Shown piece by piece: positions 53,183-61,171 of a DNA stretch of 64,000 nucleotides. Position 1 is the first letter of the stretch, and every line of letters starts with the position of its first letter. This DNA comes from an uncultured Comamonas sp. (GTDB lineage: Bacteria > Pseudomonadota > Gammaproteobacteria > Burkholderiales > Burkholderiaceae_C). Position numbers and translations under genes: made by a program. The stretch spans positions 186,001 through 250,000 of the forward strand of contig CAMZGS010000001.1 in NCBI GenBank assembly GCA_947306475.1, written 5' to 3'. The notes beneath the pieces are model-generated. The model did not search any database. It saw nothing but the letters and a program-made list of their open reading frames with translations, and had not been told where the DNA came from.

Positions 53183-55435
53183 GTGTCATCTACGCCTGCT
53201 TGGGCCCACTCTGGTGGGCACCTTCTGGAAGAGCATCTAAAAGCTGTTGCAACACTGGCCGCCGAGTTTTCAGCCGCTTTTGATAGTGCTGAGCCAACGC
53301 GGCGGTGGGCCTATTTGGCAGGCATGTGGCACGACTTGGGCAAATACCGACCTGGTTTTCAGCGCTATGTGCGTTTGCCCGAGGGAGAGGACGCACACAT
53401 TGAAGGCCGCGTATCTAGCAGGGAGAAGACCCACTCTGCCGCCGGTGCGCTGTGGGCCATGCAGAAACTCAACCAGCCCAATCGCCCCTTGGGCAACATC
53501 CTTGCCTACTTGATTGCAGGCCACCATGCCGGTCTGGGTGACTGGGATCAAGGCTTGAAAGAAAGGTTGGCTGAGACGTATGCACAGCAGGAGCTGAAGG
53601 AGGCGCTGGCTGCGCAGCCGCCTAGCGAGGTGCTTAACCACGTGCCTGGACCACCCTGCATTCCCGGTGGTGCTGATGGCTTTGCGCTGTGGGTGCGTAT
53701 GCTGTTTTCGTGCCTGGTGGACGCCGATTTTTTGGATACCGAAGCACACTTTGATGCAGGAAAGCCCGCTCATCGAGCGGGCTTTCCTGCGCTTGGGCAG
53801 ATGCGCCAGGCATTCGATGCGTACATGGCTGCGTTGCCCGTGGTCAACAGCCCTGTCAATACCCTGCGTGCAGACGTCCTGCGGCAGTGCCGTGCCAAGG
53901 CCGCTTTGCCGCCAGGCTTCTTTTCCTTGACCGTGCCTACTGGCGGTGGAAAAACCCTGTCCAGTCTGGCATTTGCTCTGGAGCATGCACAGGCCCATGG
54001 TAAGCGTCGTGTGATCTACGCCATTCCCTACACCAGCATCATCGAGCAGACGGCGGATGTGTTTCGTCGCGTATTTGCTGCGTTGGGAGAGGATGTACTG
54101 ATCGAGCACCACAGCCAAGCCGATGTAGCAGAAAAAGATGAAACGGCGCGCAGTCGCCTTGCCTGTGAGAACTGGGACGCTCCGCTGGTCGTCACCACCA
54201 ATGTGCAGTTGCTTGAGTCGCTGTTTGCTGCCAAAACTTCGCGCTGTCGCAAGCTGCACAACATTGTGGGCAGCATCATCGTGCTCGATGAAGCACAGCA
54301 ACTGCCACCGGAGTTCTTACAGCCCATTTTGGATGTGCTCAACCTGCTGGTGGCGCACTATGGCGTCACGGTGGTGCTTTGCACAGCGACCCAGCCAGCC
54401 TTGAGCAGTAGCGCGTATTTCGATAGCAGCAAGAATTTGCGTGGTCTTAAAAATGTGCGCGAAATCATGGACAACCCCGATGCCTTGTTTGCTGCGCTGG
54501 AGCGTGTGCGGGTGGAATTACCCAAGGATTGGCAGACCCCAACGCCTTGGGAAGAAATCGCTGCCCAGTTGTGCGCTGAGGATTGCGTGCTGGCCATCGT
54601 CAACACGCGCAAGGCTGCGCGTGAATTGCATCGCCTAATGCCTGAAGGAACCTTGCACCTGTCTGCACTGATGTGCGGCGCGCACCGCCAAGATGTGATT
54701 GCGCAGATCAAACAACGCTTGCAGGCTAAGCGAGATGGAAGCGATACCCGGCCCTTGCGTGTGGTGAGTACCCAGCTGGTGGAAGCGGGGGTGGATATTG
54801 ACTTTCCGGTGGTCTATCGCGCGATAGCTGGGCTTGACTCTCTGGCGCAGGCGGCAGGCCGCTGCAATCGTGAAGGCCGTTTGCCTGAAAAAGGGCGGGT
54901 CGTGGTGTTTGTGCCGCCTGATAAGGTGCCGCTTGGGCATTTGCGCAAAGCGGCCGATGCATGTGTGTCCACACTGCGCGGACAAGAACATGCGCCGCTA
55001 GCGCGTGCACTGTTTGAGCGTTATTTCAAGCAGCTCTATTACTCGGTGGATTTGGACAAGCATTCAGTTGTTGCCAAACTCAAGATGCAAAGAAATTGGA
55101 CTGTGCAGTTTGGCGAAGTTGCCAAGGTCTTCAAGCTCATTGATGACTCAGAACAGGCCACCGTAGTGGTGCGCTACGCCCCACACCATGAACTACTGCA
55201 AGAGCTGTTAGGCATTTTGACCACACAAGGCCCCCAGCGCTGGCTGATGCGCAAGCTGCAGCGCTACACCGTCAGTTTGCCGAAACGTAGGGCTGAGAAG
55301 ATGTTGTTACAAGGTGCATTGATACTGCCCATTCCGGGGCTGTATGTGCAGGTCGATGCAGACAACTTGTACAGCGACGTTTTGGGTTTGTTGGGTGATG
55401 ACGACCTCTACAACCCCAGTGGGTTTTTTGCATGA
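53183..55435 (+). CDS. cas3: CRISPR-associated helicase-nuclease Cas3, type I-C
   Basis: Cas3 unwinds and degrades target DNA after Cascade recognition. The product of 750 residues is an HD nuclease fused to an SF2 helicase: HD motif GMWHDLGKY at residue 50, GHHAGLGDW at 113-121, Walker A VPTGGGKT near 253, DEAQ in IIVLDEAQQLP near 370, motif III CTATQPA, and C-terminal helicase motifs STQLVEAGVDIDF and QAAGRCNREG. GTG at 53183 is chosen as start because AGGAGG lies 5 bases before it; a TTG six codons upstream lacks this. Base composition is visibly less GC-rich than pyrC. A perfect 16-bp hairpin sits inside the gene. Confidence 0.96.
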   Translation: MSSTPAWAHSGGHLLEEHLKAVATLAAEFSAAFDSAEPTRRWAYLAGMWHDLGKYRPGFQRYVRLPEGEDAHIEGRVSSREKTHSAAGALWAMQKLNQPNRPLGNILAYLIAGHHAGLGDWDQGLKERLAETYAQQELKEALAAQPPSEVLNHVPGPPCIPGGADGFALWVRMLFSCLVDADFLDTEAHFDAGKPAHRAGFPALGQMRQAFDAYMAALPVVNSPVNTLRADVLRQCRAKAALPPGFFSLTVPTGGGKTLSSLAFALEHAQAHGKRRVIYAIPYTSIIEQTADVFRRVFAALGEDVLIEHHSQADVAEKDETARSRLACENWDAPLVVTTNVQLLESLFAAKTSRCRKLHNIVGSIIVLDEAQQLPPEFLQPILDVLNLLVAHYGVTVVLCTATQPALSSSAYFDSSKNLRGLKNVREIMDNPDALFAALERVRVELPKDWQTPTPWEEIAAQLCAEDCVLAIVNTRKAARELHRLMPEGTLHLSALMCGAHRQDVIAQIKQRLQAKRDGSDTRPLRVVSTQLVEAGVDIDFPVVYRAIAGLDSLAQAAGRCNREGRLPEKGRVVVFVPPDKVPLGHLRKAADACVSTLRGQEHAPLARALFERYFKQLYYSVDLDKHSVVAKLKMQRNWTVQFGEVAKVFKLIDDSEQATVVVRYAPHHELLQELLGILTTQGPQRWLMRKLQRYTVSLPKRRAEKMLLQGALILPIPGLYVQVDADNLYSDVLGLLGDDDLYNPSGFFA
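53756..53790 (+). other. Perfect 16-bp hairpin inside cas3
   Basis: GCAGGAAAGCCCGCTC and its exact complement GAGCGGGCTTTCCTGC flank the 3-base loop ATC. It encodes residues near 192-203 (AGKPAHRAGFPA) between the HD and helicase domains. No T run follows. Confidence 0.85.
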
Positions 55436-55444
55436 AGGAGTGGC

Positions 55445-56101
55445 ATGACTTTGCGCTTTTGTCTTGAAGTGGCAGGCCCTTTTGCCTGCTTTACCCGCCC
55501 GGAGATGAAGGTGGAGCGCGTCTCGTACGACGTGATGACCCCTTCGGCAGCACGTGCGGTATTCGAGTCCATTTTGTGGAAGCCTGCCATCCGCTGGCGT
55601 GTGCAGCGCATTGAAGTGCTCAAGCCCATTCGCTTTATCAACCTGCGGCGCAATGAAGTCAGCGCCGTGGTCTCCACGCGCAATGTGCAGCAGGCGATGA
55701 AGGCTGGTCATGGCCAGCTGGCCTTGTACATAGAGGAAGAGCGCCAGCAGCGCGCGGGCTACTTTCTGCGCGATGTGGCCTACCGCATTCATGCCGACTT
55801 GGCACTGGCACCAGGGGTTGTCGAGCCACTGACCAAGTACAGCGAAATGTTTGCCCGCCGTGCCCGTAAAGGCCAGTGTGTGAACCAGCCCTACCTGGGC
55901 TGCCGCGAGTTTGCTGCTGACTTCCGTTTGGTTACTGCCGAGACGCCCCCGACTTCACCCATTGAGGACACGCGCGAACTGGGCTGGATGCTGCACGACC
56001 TGGATTTTTCGAACCCCGCTGACCCGCAGCCGCGCTTTTTCAACGCCAAGATGGAGCGTGGTGTGGTGCAAGTGCCACCGTTTGAGGAGGGACGCGGATG
56101 A
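55445..56101 (+). CDS. cas5c: Type I-C Cas5 (Cas5c, crRNA-processing nuclease)
   Basis: In type I-C systems Cas5c replaces Cas6: it cuts the repeat RNA and stays bound to the 5' handle. The product of 218 residues begins MTLRFCLEVAGPFACFTRPE. It has the RAMP-type start, the stretch ERVSYDVMTPSAARAVFESI near residue 20-40 and the C-terminal LGWMLHDLDFSNPADPQPRF and FFNAKMERGVVQVP of the Csd1-linked Cas5 family. It starts 9 bases after cas3 with AAGGAG before it, and overlaps cas8c by four bases (ATGA). Confidence 0.96.
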   Translation: MTLRFCLEVAGPFACFTRPEMKVERVSYDVMTPSAARAVFESILWKPAIRWRVQRIEVLKPIRFINLRRNEVSAVVSTRNVQQAMKAGHGQLALYIEEERQQRAGYFLRDVAYRIHADLALAPGVVEPLTKYSEMFARRARKGQCVNQPYLGCREFAADFRLVTAETPPTSPIEDTRELGWMLHDLDFSNPADPQPRFFNAKMERGVVQVPPFEEGRG

Positions 56102-57855
56102 TTTTGAGATCGTTGGTTGATTACTACGAGCGGTGCCAAGAACTGCCGCGTGAGGGGTGGATACGCCGGGGAATTGACTATGAACTGGTACTTAGCACGC
56201 AAGGTGACTGTGTTGGTATCAATGCCCTCGGGGATAGTCGGAAAGGAAAGATTGTTCCCGCTGAACGCCTCGTAACTGCGATTGGCAAGCAGGCACTCAA
56301 GCATACCAACAGCGGTAAGGATGCCAACTTGCTATGGGACAACGCTGGGTTTGTGCTTGGGATAGGTAACAAAGGGCAAAACAAGTTAGCCAGTTTTATA
56401 AAAACACTACAGGATTGGCTGGGAGCGATCGATGACTCTGGGGTTCAAGCTATCCATCGGTTTTGTCTACAGCTACAAAAAGATGCCGCGTTGGCGAATC
56501 GCCTCATTGAACGCTTCGGCTACCGAGCCGATTTCGAAAAGCGTGACCCAGTACTGACATTCCGACTCCAAGGTGACATAGAAAGCGTTCATGAGCGCCC
56601 CATGGTGCGCAGGGCCTATGCAGAGGTGTTCGCTGAAATGCAAGGGGGCGGTGCGCGCGGAAACTGCCTCATTACCGGCGCGGTGAGTGTTCCTATCTCG
56701 CTCACCGAAACAGTCATCAAAGGTGTGTGGGACAAACCTGGCGCGATTCCGCTAAAAAACATCGTCTCGTTTAACGAGCGCGCTTTCGAGTCCTACGGCA
56801 AAACCAAGCGTCAAGGCGAAAACGCCCCGGTCAGCCGTGCTGCCGCCTTTGCCTACACCACCGCACTGAACCACCTGTTGCGCCAAGACTCGCCCCAACG
56901 TATGCAGGTGGGCGATGCCTCCACCGTGTTTTGGGCAGATAAGCAAGATCCGATTGAAGAGAGTTTTGGAGTCATCTTTGGTGATGATCCTGACGAAAGC
57001 ACCCGCGCGGTGCAGGCACTGCTGCAAGCCGTACACAGTGGTAAATGGGGGCAGTCTGACGAGCACCTGCGCTTTTACGTGCTGGGCTTGGCACCGAACG
57101 CAGCGCGCATCAGCGTCCGCTTTTTTCACTGTGTCACTTTGCGCGAACTGGGCCAACGCATCGCCCAGCATTTCGAGGATTTGGCATTGGTGCGAGGCCC
57201 GCACGATGCGCAGTACCCATCTTTGTTTCGGCTATTGACGGCTGTGGCGCTGCAAAACAAGGCCGACAACATTCCCCCCAACCTGGGCGGAGCCATCGTG
57301 GATGCCATTTTTTCTGGTCCCAATGTGCCTTATCCCGCACTGTGGCTGAACGCCGCCATCACTCGCTGCCGTGCTGAGCAAAACGTCACCTACTTGCGTA
57401 CAGCCGCTATCAAGGCATGCCTCAATCGTCAAATTCGTTTTCGCCAAAGCAAAGAAAAGGAGTTTTTGCCCATGCTGGACCCCGATAACCAAAACATTGC
57501 CTATCGGTTGGGGCGGCTCTTCGCGGTACTGGAAAAAATTCAGGAAGAAGCCAGCCCCGAGCTGAATGCCACCATTCGAGACCGTTACTACGGCGCAGCA
57601 TCCAGCACGCCAGTAGCGGTGTTCACCACCTTGCTGCGCCTAAAAAATGCCCATCTCAAGAAACTGGCAGCAGGGCGTGTGGTTTGGTTTGAAAGGCTGT
57701 TGGGTGAAGTGCTGGGCCCGGTAAGCGATTTTCCCAAGCATTTGCCATTACCTGACCAGGGCCGCTTCGCATTAGGCTATTACCACCAGCGTCAGGACCT
57801 TTTCACCCGCAAAGCCAAAGACACACCAGATACCAATGAAGGAGAAAACGTATGA
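56098..57855 (+). CDS. cas8c: Type I-C Cas8 (Cas8c/Csd1), Cascade large subunit
   Basis: Cas8c recognises the protospacer-adjacent motif in the I-C Cascade and its mRNA can also yield the small subunit from an internal start. The product of 585 residues starts [20 protein letters not shown], the family N-terminus, and contains [40 protein letters not shown] and a final [14 protein letters not shown] typical of Csd1. It overlaps cas5c at the start and cas7c at the end by four bases each, so translation is coupled. A possible internal start for a Cas11-like small subunit was not pinned down. Confidence 0.96.
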   Translation: MILRSLVDYYERCQELPREGWIRRGIDYELVLSTQGDCVGINALGDSRKGKIVPAERLVTAIGKQALKHTNSGKDANLLWDNAGFVLGIGNKGQNKLASFIKTLQDWLGAIDDSGVQAIHRFCLQLQKDAALANRLIERFGYRADFEKRDPVLTFRLQGDIESVHERPMVRRAYAEVFAEMQGGGARGNCLITGAVSVPISLTETVIKGVWDKPGAIPLKNIVSFNERAFESYGKTKRQGENAPVSRAAAFAYTTALNHLLRQDSPQRMQVGDASTVFWADKQDPIEESFGVIFGDDPDESTRAVQALLQAVHSGKWGQSDEHLRFYVLGLAPNAARISVRFFHCVTLRELGQRIAQHFEDLALVRGPHDAQYPSLFRLLTAVALQNKADNIPPNLGGAIVDAIFSGPNVPYPALWLNAAITRCRAEQNVTYLRTAAIKACLNRQIRFRQSKEKEFLPMLDPDNQNIAYRLGRLFAVLEKIQEEASPELNATIRDRYYGAASSTPVAVFTTLLRLKNAHLKKLAAGRVVWFERLLGEVLGPVSDFPKHLPLPDQGRFALGYYHQRQDLFTRKAKDTPDTNEGENV

Positions 57856-58853
57856 GCGCAGCTACCCAAGCACTGGCCAATCGCTACGACTTTGTGCTGA
57901 TTTTTGACGTTAAAGACGGCAACCCCAACGGCGACCCCGATGCGGGCAATCTGCCACGCTTGGATGCCGAGTCTGGCCATGGTTTGGTGACAGACGTCTC
58001 ACTCAAGCGCAAGGTACGCAACTTTGTTGGATTGGTGAAAGAACAGGACGCACGCCCCCCAGCGGATGGCGAAAAGCGCTTTGAAATCTACGTGCGCGAA
58101 AAAGCCGTTCTCAACTTGCAGCATGAGCGCGCATATTCAGCATTAAATCTGGCTGTGGCGCCCGCAGATCAAGCGCTGGAAGCTACAGAAGAAGTAGCAA
58201 AAGAAACAAAGAAGAAAAAAACTGCCAAGGAAAAGCGCAAAGGCAGCGCCGATGAAGTGGAGTTGGCCCGCCGCTGGATGTGCCAGAACTTTTTTGATGT
58301 GCGTACCTTTGGGGCGGTTATGACTCTTGGCGTGAACTGTGGCCAGGTACGAGGTCCGGTGCAGCTCACCTTTGCTCGCTCGGTTGAGCCCGTCGTGGCG
58401 CTGGAGCATTCCATCACGCGTATGGCCGTAGCTACTGAAGCTGAGGCAGAAAAGCAGCAGGGTGATAACCGCACCATGGGCCGCAAGCACACGGTGCCCT
58501 ACGGTGTGTATGTGGCACATGGTTTTGTCTCCTCCTTCCTGGCCAAGCAAACCGGGTTTGGGCAAGATGACCTGGAATTGCTCTGGCAAGCATTGGGCCA
58601 AATGTTCGAGCACGACCGCTCGGCCGCTCGTGGCGAAATGTCCACACGTGGCCTGTATGTGTTCAAGCACGACAGTGAGCTGGGCAACGCCCCTGCTCAT
58701 GCACTGTTTGAGCGCCTGCAGATCTCGCCCAAGGAGCCTGGCAGTGTGGCGCGTAGCTTTGACGCCTACGCTGTCACATTTGATGGCCAAAGTCTGGCGG
58801 TTGGGCAATCCGTGCAGCCTGAAACTGGTGTGACGTTGACGCGGCTGTACTAA
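57852..58853 (+). CDS. cas7c: Type I-C Cas7 (Csd2), Cascade backbone
   Basis: Cas7 forms the helical backbone along the crRNA. The product of 333 residues begins with [20 protein letters not shown]. It has [20 protein letters not shown] and [20 protein letters not shown], then [30 protein letters not shown] and [20 protein letters not shown]. Between about residues 108 and 137 is a strongly charged Lys-rich stretch ([17 protein letters not shown]), probably a disordered surface loop. The ATGA overlap with cas8c couples the two; a gap of 82 bases follows before cas4. Confidence 0.97.
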   Translation: MSAATQALANRYDFVLIFDVKDGNPNGDPDAGNLPRLDAESGHGLVTDVSLKRKVRNFVGLVKEQDARPPADGEKRFEIYVREKAVLNLQHERAYSALNLAVAPADQALEATEEVAKETKKKKTAKEKRKGSADEVELARRWMCQNFFDVRTFGAVMTLGVNCGQVRGPVQLTFARSVEPVVALEHSITRMAVATEAEAEKQQGDNRTMGRKHTVPYGVYVAHGFVSSFLAKQTGFGQDDLELLWQALGQMFEHDRSAARGEMSTRGLYVFKHDSELGNAPAHALFERLQISPKEPGSVARSFDAYAVTFDGQSLAVGQSVQPETGVTLTRLY

Positions 58854-58935
58854 TTGGGGGCGCAAGAATTGTTTCCTGCGAGCATCCGGCAGGGAGCAAT
58901 CTCTGGATTCCTGTTTGACCGGAGGGCGTGAAGCC

Positions 58936-59574
58936 ATGGAGACGTCGGATCCAATTGCCCTTTCGGCGTTGCAGCACTGGCAGTACTGTCCACGTCAATG
59001 CGGCTTGATTCACCTGGAACAGGTTTTTGACGATAACGTGCACACCTTGCGGGGGCAGGCGGTACATGCGCGTACCGACTGCCCTGGTGCAGTCCTTGAC
59101 AAAGGGGTGCGCGTGGAGCGTGCCCTGCCTTTGTGGCACGACGAGCTGGGGCTGGTGGGGAAATCGGACGTTGTGGAGTTTTTGCCAGATGGCACTCCCT
59201 ATCCGGTGGAATACAAGCACGGCAGTCGCAACAAAGCGGCTGACATTGCCGCTTGCGACGATTTGCAGTTGGCTGCGCAGGCGATGTGCCTGGAGCACAT
59301 GACGGGCAAGCTCGTGCCTGAAGGTGCGTTGTATTACGCACGCTCCAGACGCCGTAGAACCTTGGGCATTACGGCAGAGTTGCGTGCGCAGGTAGTTGAG
59401 ACGATACGGTCCATTCGTCAGATGCTCGATAGTGGTCAATTGCCACAGCCTTTGCTGGGAGAGCAGGCACAGCGTCGCTGCCGAGCCTGCTCGCTCCAGG
59501 AGCGTTGTCAGCCCCAGGCGACGCATAAGGTATTGGCACAAGCTAGAAAAAATCTTTTCGAACCGGATGCGTAG
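58936..59574 (+). CDS. cas4: CRISPR-associated exonuclease Cas4, type I-C
   Basis: Cas4 trims prespacers and ensures that spacers have the correct adjacent motif and orientation. The product of 212 residues has the Fe-S cysteines CPRQCGL near residue 17 and CRACSLQERC near the C-terminus. The RecB-type nuclease residues are Asp in VGKSDVVEFL and Glu-x-Lys in YPVEYKHGS. ATG 58936 has GGAGGG nine bases upstream; a TTG seven codons earlier is a less likely start. The 82-base gap after cas7c is the largest in the operon. Confidence 0.95.
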   Translation: METSDPIALSALQHWQYCPRQCGLIHLEQVFDDNVHTLRGQAVHARTDCPGAVLDKGVRVERALPLWHDELGLVGKSDVVEFLPDGTPYPVEYKHGSRNKAADIAACDDLQLAAQAMCLEHMTGKLVPEGALYYARSRRRRTLGITAELRAQVVETIRSIRQMLDSGQLPQPLLGEQAQRRCRACSLQERCQPQATHKVLAQARKNLFEPDA

Positions 59575-59603
59575 GACATCTGCGTCACCTACCGCCTGAC
59601 GCT

Positions 59604-60632
59604 ATGCAGTTACTCAATACCCTTTATGTCACCTTGCCCGATGCATGGCTGCGCCTGGATAACGACACCTTGCGCGTAGAGGTTGAACGGGAAACGCGCT
59701 TGCGCGTGCCTCTGCATCATCTCAGCGCAGTGGTTTGTTTTGGTCACACCGGCTTGTCTGCGCCACTGATGCATCGGCTGGCTGACGAAGGCATCGCCTT
59801 GGTACTACTGGATGCCCAGGGGCGTTTCAAAGCGCGGCTGGAAGGCGCCGTCAGCGGCAATGTGTTGTTGAGACAAGCACAATTTCAGCGCGTGAACGAT
59901 CCGACTTTCACCCTGGATACAGCCCGTGCATGTGTAGCCGGAAAGATCAAAAACTCTCGCCAAGTTCTCCAGCGCGGTGCGCGTGAAGCCAAGGTGGAAG
60001 ATGAGGCCAAATATCTGTCCCGTTTGGCGGCAGACTTGGCAACCAGTTTACGGGATCTGCCCCAGGCGAACACATTGGATCAGATTCGGGGGATAGAAGG
60101 CGAGGCAGCGCGCCAATACTTCGGCGGACTGAATCTACTGTTGCGAGCTGATCAACGAGCTGCCTTCGCCATGAATGGGCGTACCCGTCGCCCACCACGC
60201 GATCGTTTCAACGCCTTGCTGTCATTTCTCTATGCCATGTGGATGAATGACTGTCGCAGCGCACTGGAGGCTGCAGGGCTTGATCCTCAGGCCGGCTTTT
60301 TGCATGCCTTACGCCCTGGCCGGGCGGCGTTGGCGCTGGATTTGATGGAAGAGTTTCGACCGTGGGCCGATCGTCTGGCGCTCACCTTGGTCAATCGCGG
60401 ACAAATCAAGGCCAACGACTTTGAAATACGCGAAGGCGGCGGAGTATCGTTGCAAACCGATGCTCGCAAGGTGGTGGTTGTCGCCTTTCAGGAGCGCAAG
60501 AAAGAGGAAGTTACACATCCGCTTTTGGCGCAGACACTGCCGCTGGGGCTGGTGCCTTTGGTCCAGGCCCGTTTGTTGGCACGAGCCATACGCGAAGACG
60601 CAGCACCTTATTTGCCCTTTGTCATCAAATAG
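59604..60632 (+). CDS. cas1: CRISPR-associated endonuclease Cas1, type I-C
   Basis: Cas1 is the integrase that inserts new spacers, acting with Cas2. The product of 342 residues begins [20 protein letters not shown]. The catalytic residues are visible: Glu in [13 protein letters not shown], His in [10 protein letters not shown] and Asp in [12 protein letters not shown]. It lies 29 bases after cas4 and 11 bases before cas2. Confidence 0.98.
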   Translation: MQLLNTLYVTLPDAWLRLDNDTLRVEVERETRLRVPLHHLSAVVCFGHTGLSAPLMHRLADEGIALVLLDAQGRFKARLEGAVSGNVLLRQAQFQRVNDPTFTLDTARACVAGKIKNSRQVLQRGAREAKVEDEAKYLSRLAADLATSLRDLPQANTLDQIRGIEGEAARQYFGGLNLLLRADQRAAFAMNGRTRRPPRDRFNALLSFLYAMWMNDCRSALEAAGLDPQAGFLHALRPGRAALALDLMEEFRPWADRLALTLVNRGQIKANDFEIREGGGVSLQTDARKVVVVAFQERKKEEVTHPLLAQTLPLGLVPLVQARLLARAIREDAAPYLPFVIK

Positions 60633-60643
60633 GGAGTGAGCGC

Positions 60644-60934
60644 ATGCTGGTACTGGTTTGCTACGACGTCAACACCGAAACAGCAGCGGGTCGTCGTCGC
60701 CTGCGTCGTGTGGCCAAAGTGTGTGAAAGCTCTGGCCAGCGCGTGCAAAAGTCCGTCTTTGAATGCCAACTGGACATTGCGCAGTTTGAAACTCTGGAGC
60801 GGCGTTTGTTAGCCGAGATCGACCCGGGCGCGGATTGTCTCCGTCTGTACCGTATGCCAGAGGCGCGTGGCTTTCAGGTGGTAGAGCATGGCCATTTCAA
60901 AGCTGTAGATTTTTCGGGTCCTTTGGTGCTTTAA
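60644..60934 (+). CDS. cas2: CRISPR-associated protein Cas2, type I-C
   Basis: Cas2 forms the dimeric core of the Cas1-Cas2 integration complex. The product of 96 residues has the ferredoxin-like start [20 protein letters not shown] with the conserved Asp at residue 8, then [20 protein letters not shown] and the C-terminal [20 protein letters not shown] precedes the start. It is the last cas gene; the leader and array follow. Confidence 0.98.
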   Translation: MLVLVCYDVNTETAAGRRRLRRVAKVCESSGQRVQKSVFECQLDIAQFETLERRLLAEIDPGADCLRLYRMPEARGFQVVEHGHFKAVDFSGPLVL

Positions 60935-61171
60935 GCCTGTTAAAAATCATTCATGCCGCTCACTGTAGCAGTGCCTACATGCTACAGTGGTGCCGCGCGT
61001 ACCTCCAGTGAGGTTACCTTCATAGGTGGGTTCGCGCGCCTTATAAGCCGTTGAAATAATTATGATTTTTCTGATGCCGGAACTTGAAAATTTCCAGCAT
61101 TCACTATTTTTTGTGACGTTCGCGCAATGTCCGGAAAAAGTGCAGGGAGGACAATGGCTTACAAATGAGGC
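60935..61171 (+). promoter_or_regulatory. CRISPR leader
   Basis: 237 bases between the cas2 stop and the first repeat. The distal half is AT-rich (ATAATTATGATTTTTC, TCACTATTTTTTGTG) as expected of a leader carrying the array promoter, though no clean -35/-10 pair can be named. Its position upstream of repeats ending in ATTGAAAC shows that new spacers enter at the left end of the array. Confidence 0.8.
60961..60989. promoter_or_regulatory. Perfect 10-bp inverted repeat between cas2 and the array
   Basis: CACTGTAGCA and TGCTACAGTG are exact complements 9 bases apart, starting 27 bases after the cas2 stop. An overlapping shorter pairing TGTAG / CTACA is also possible. It may be a transcript end or a protein-binding site; no T run follows. 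Confidence 0.6.
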
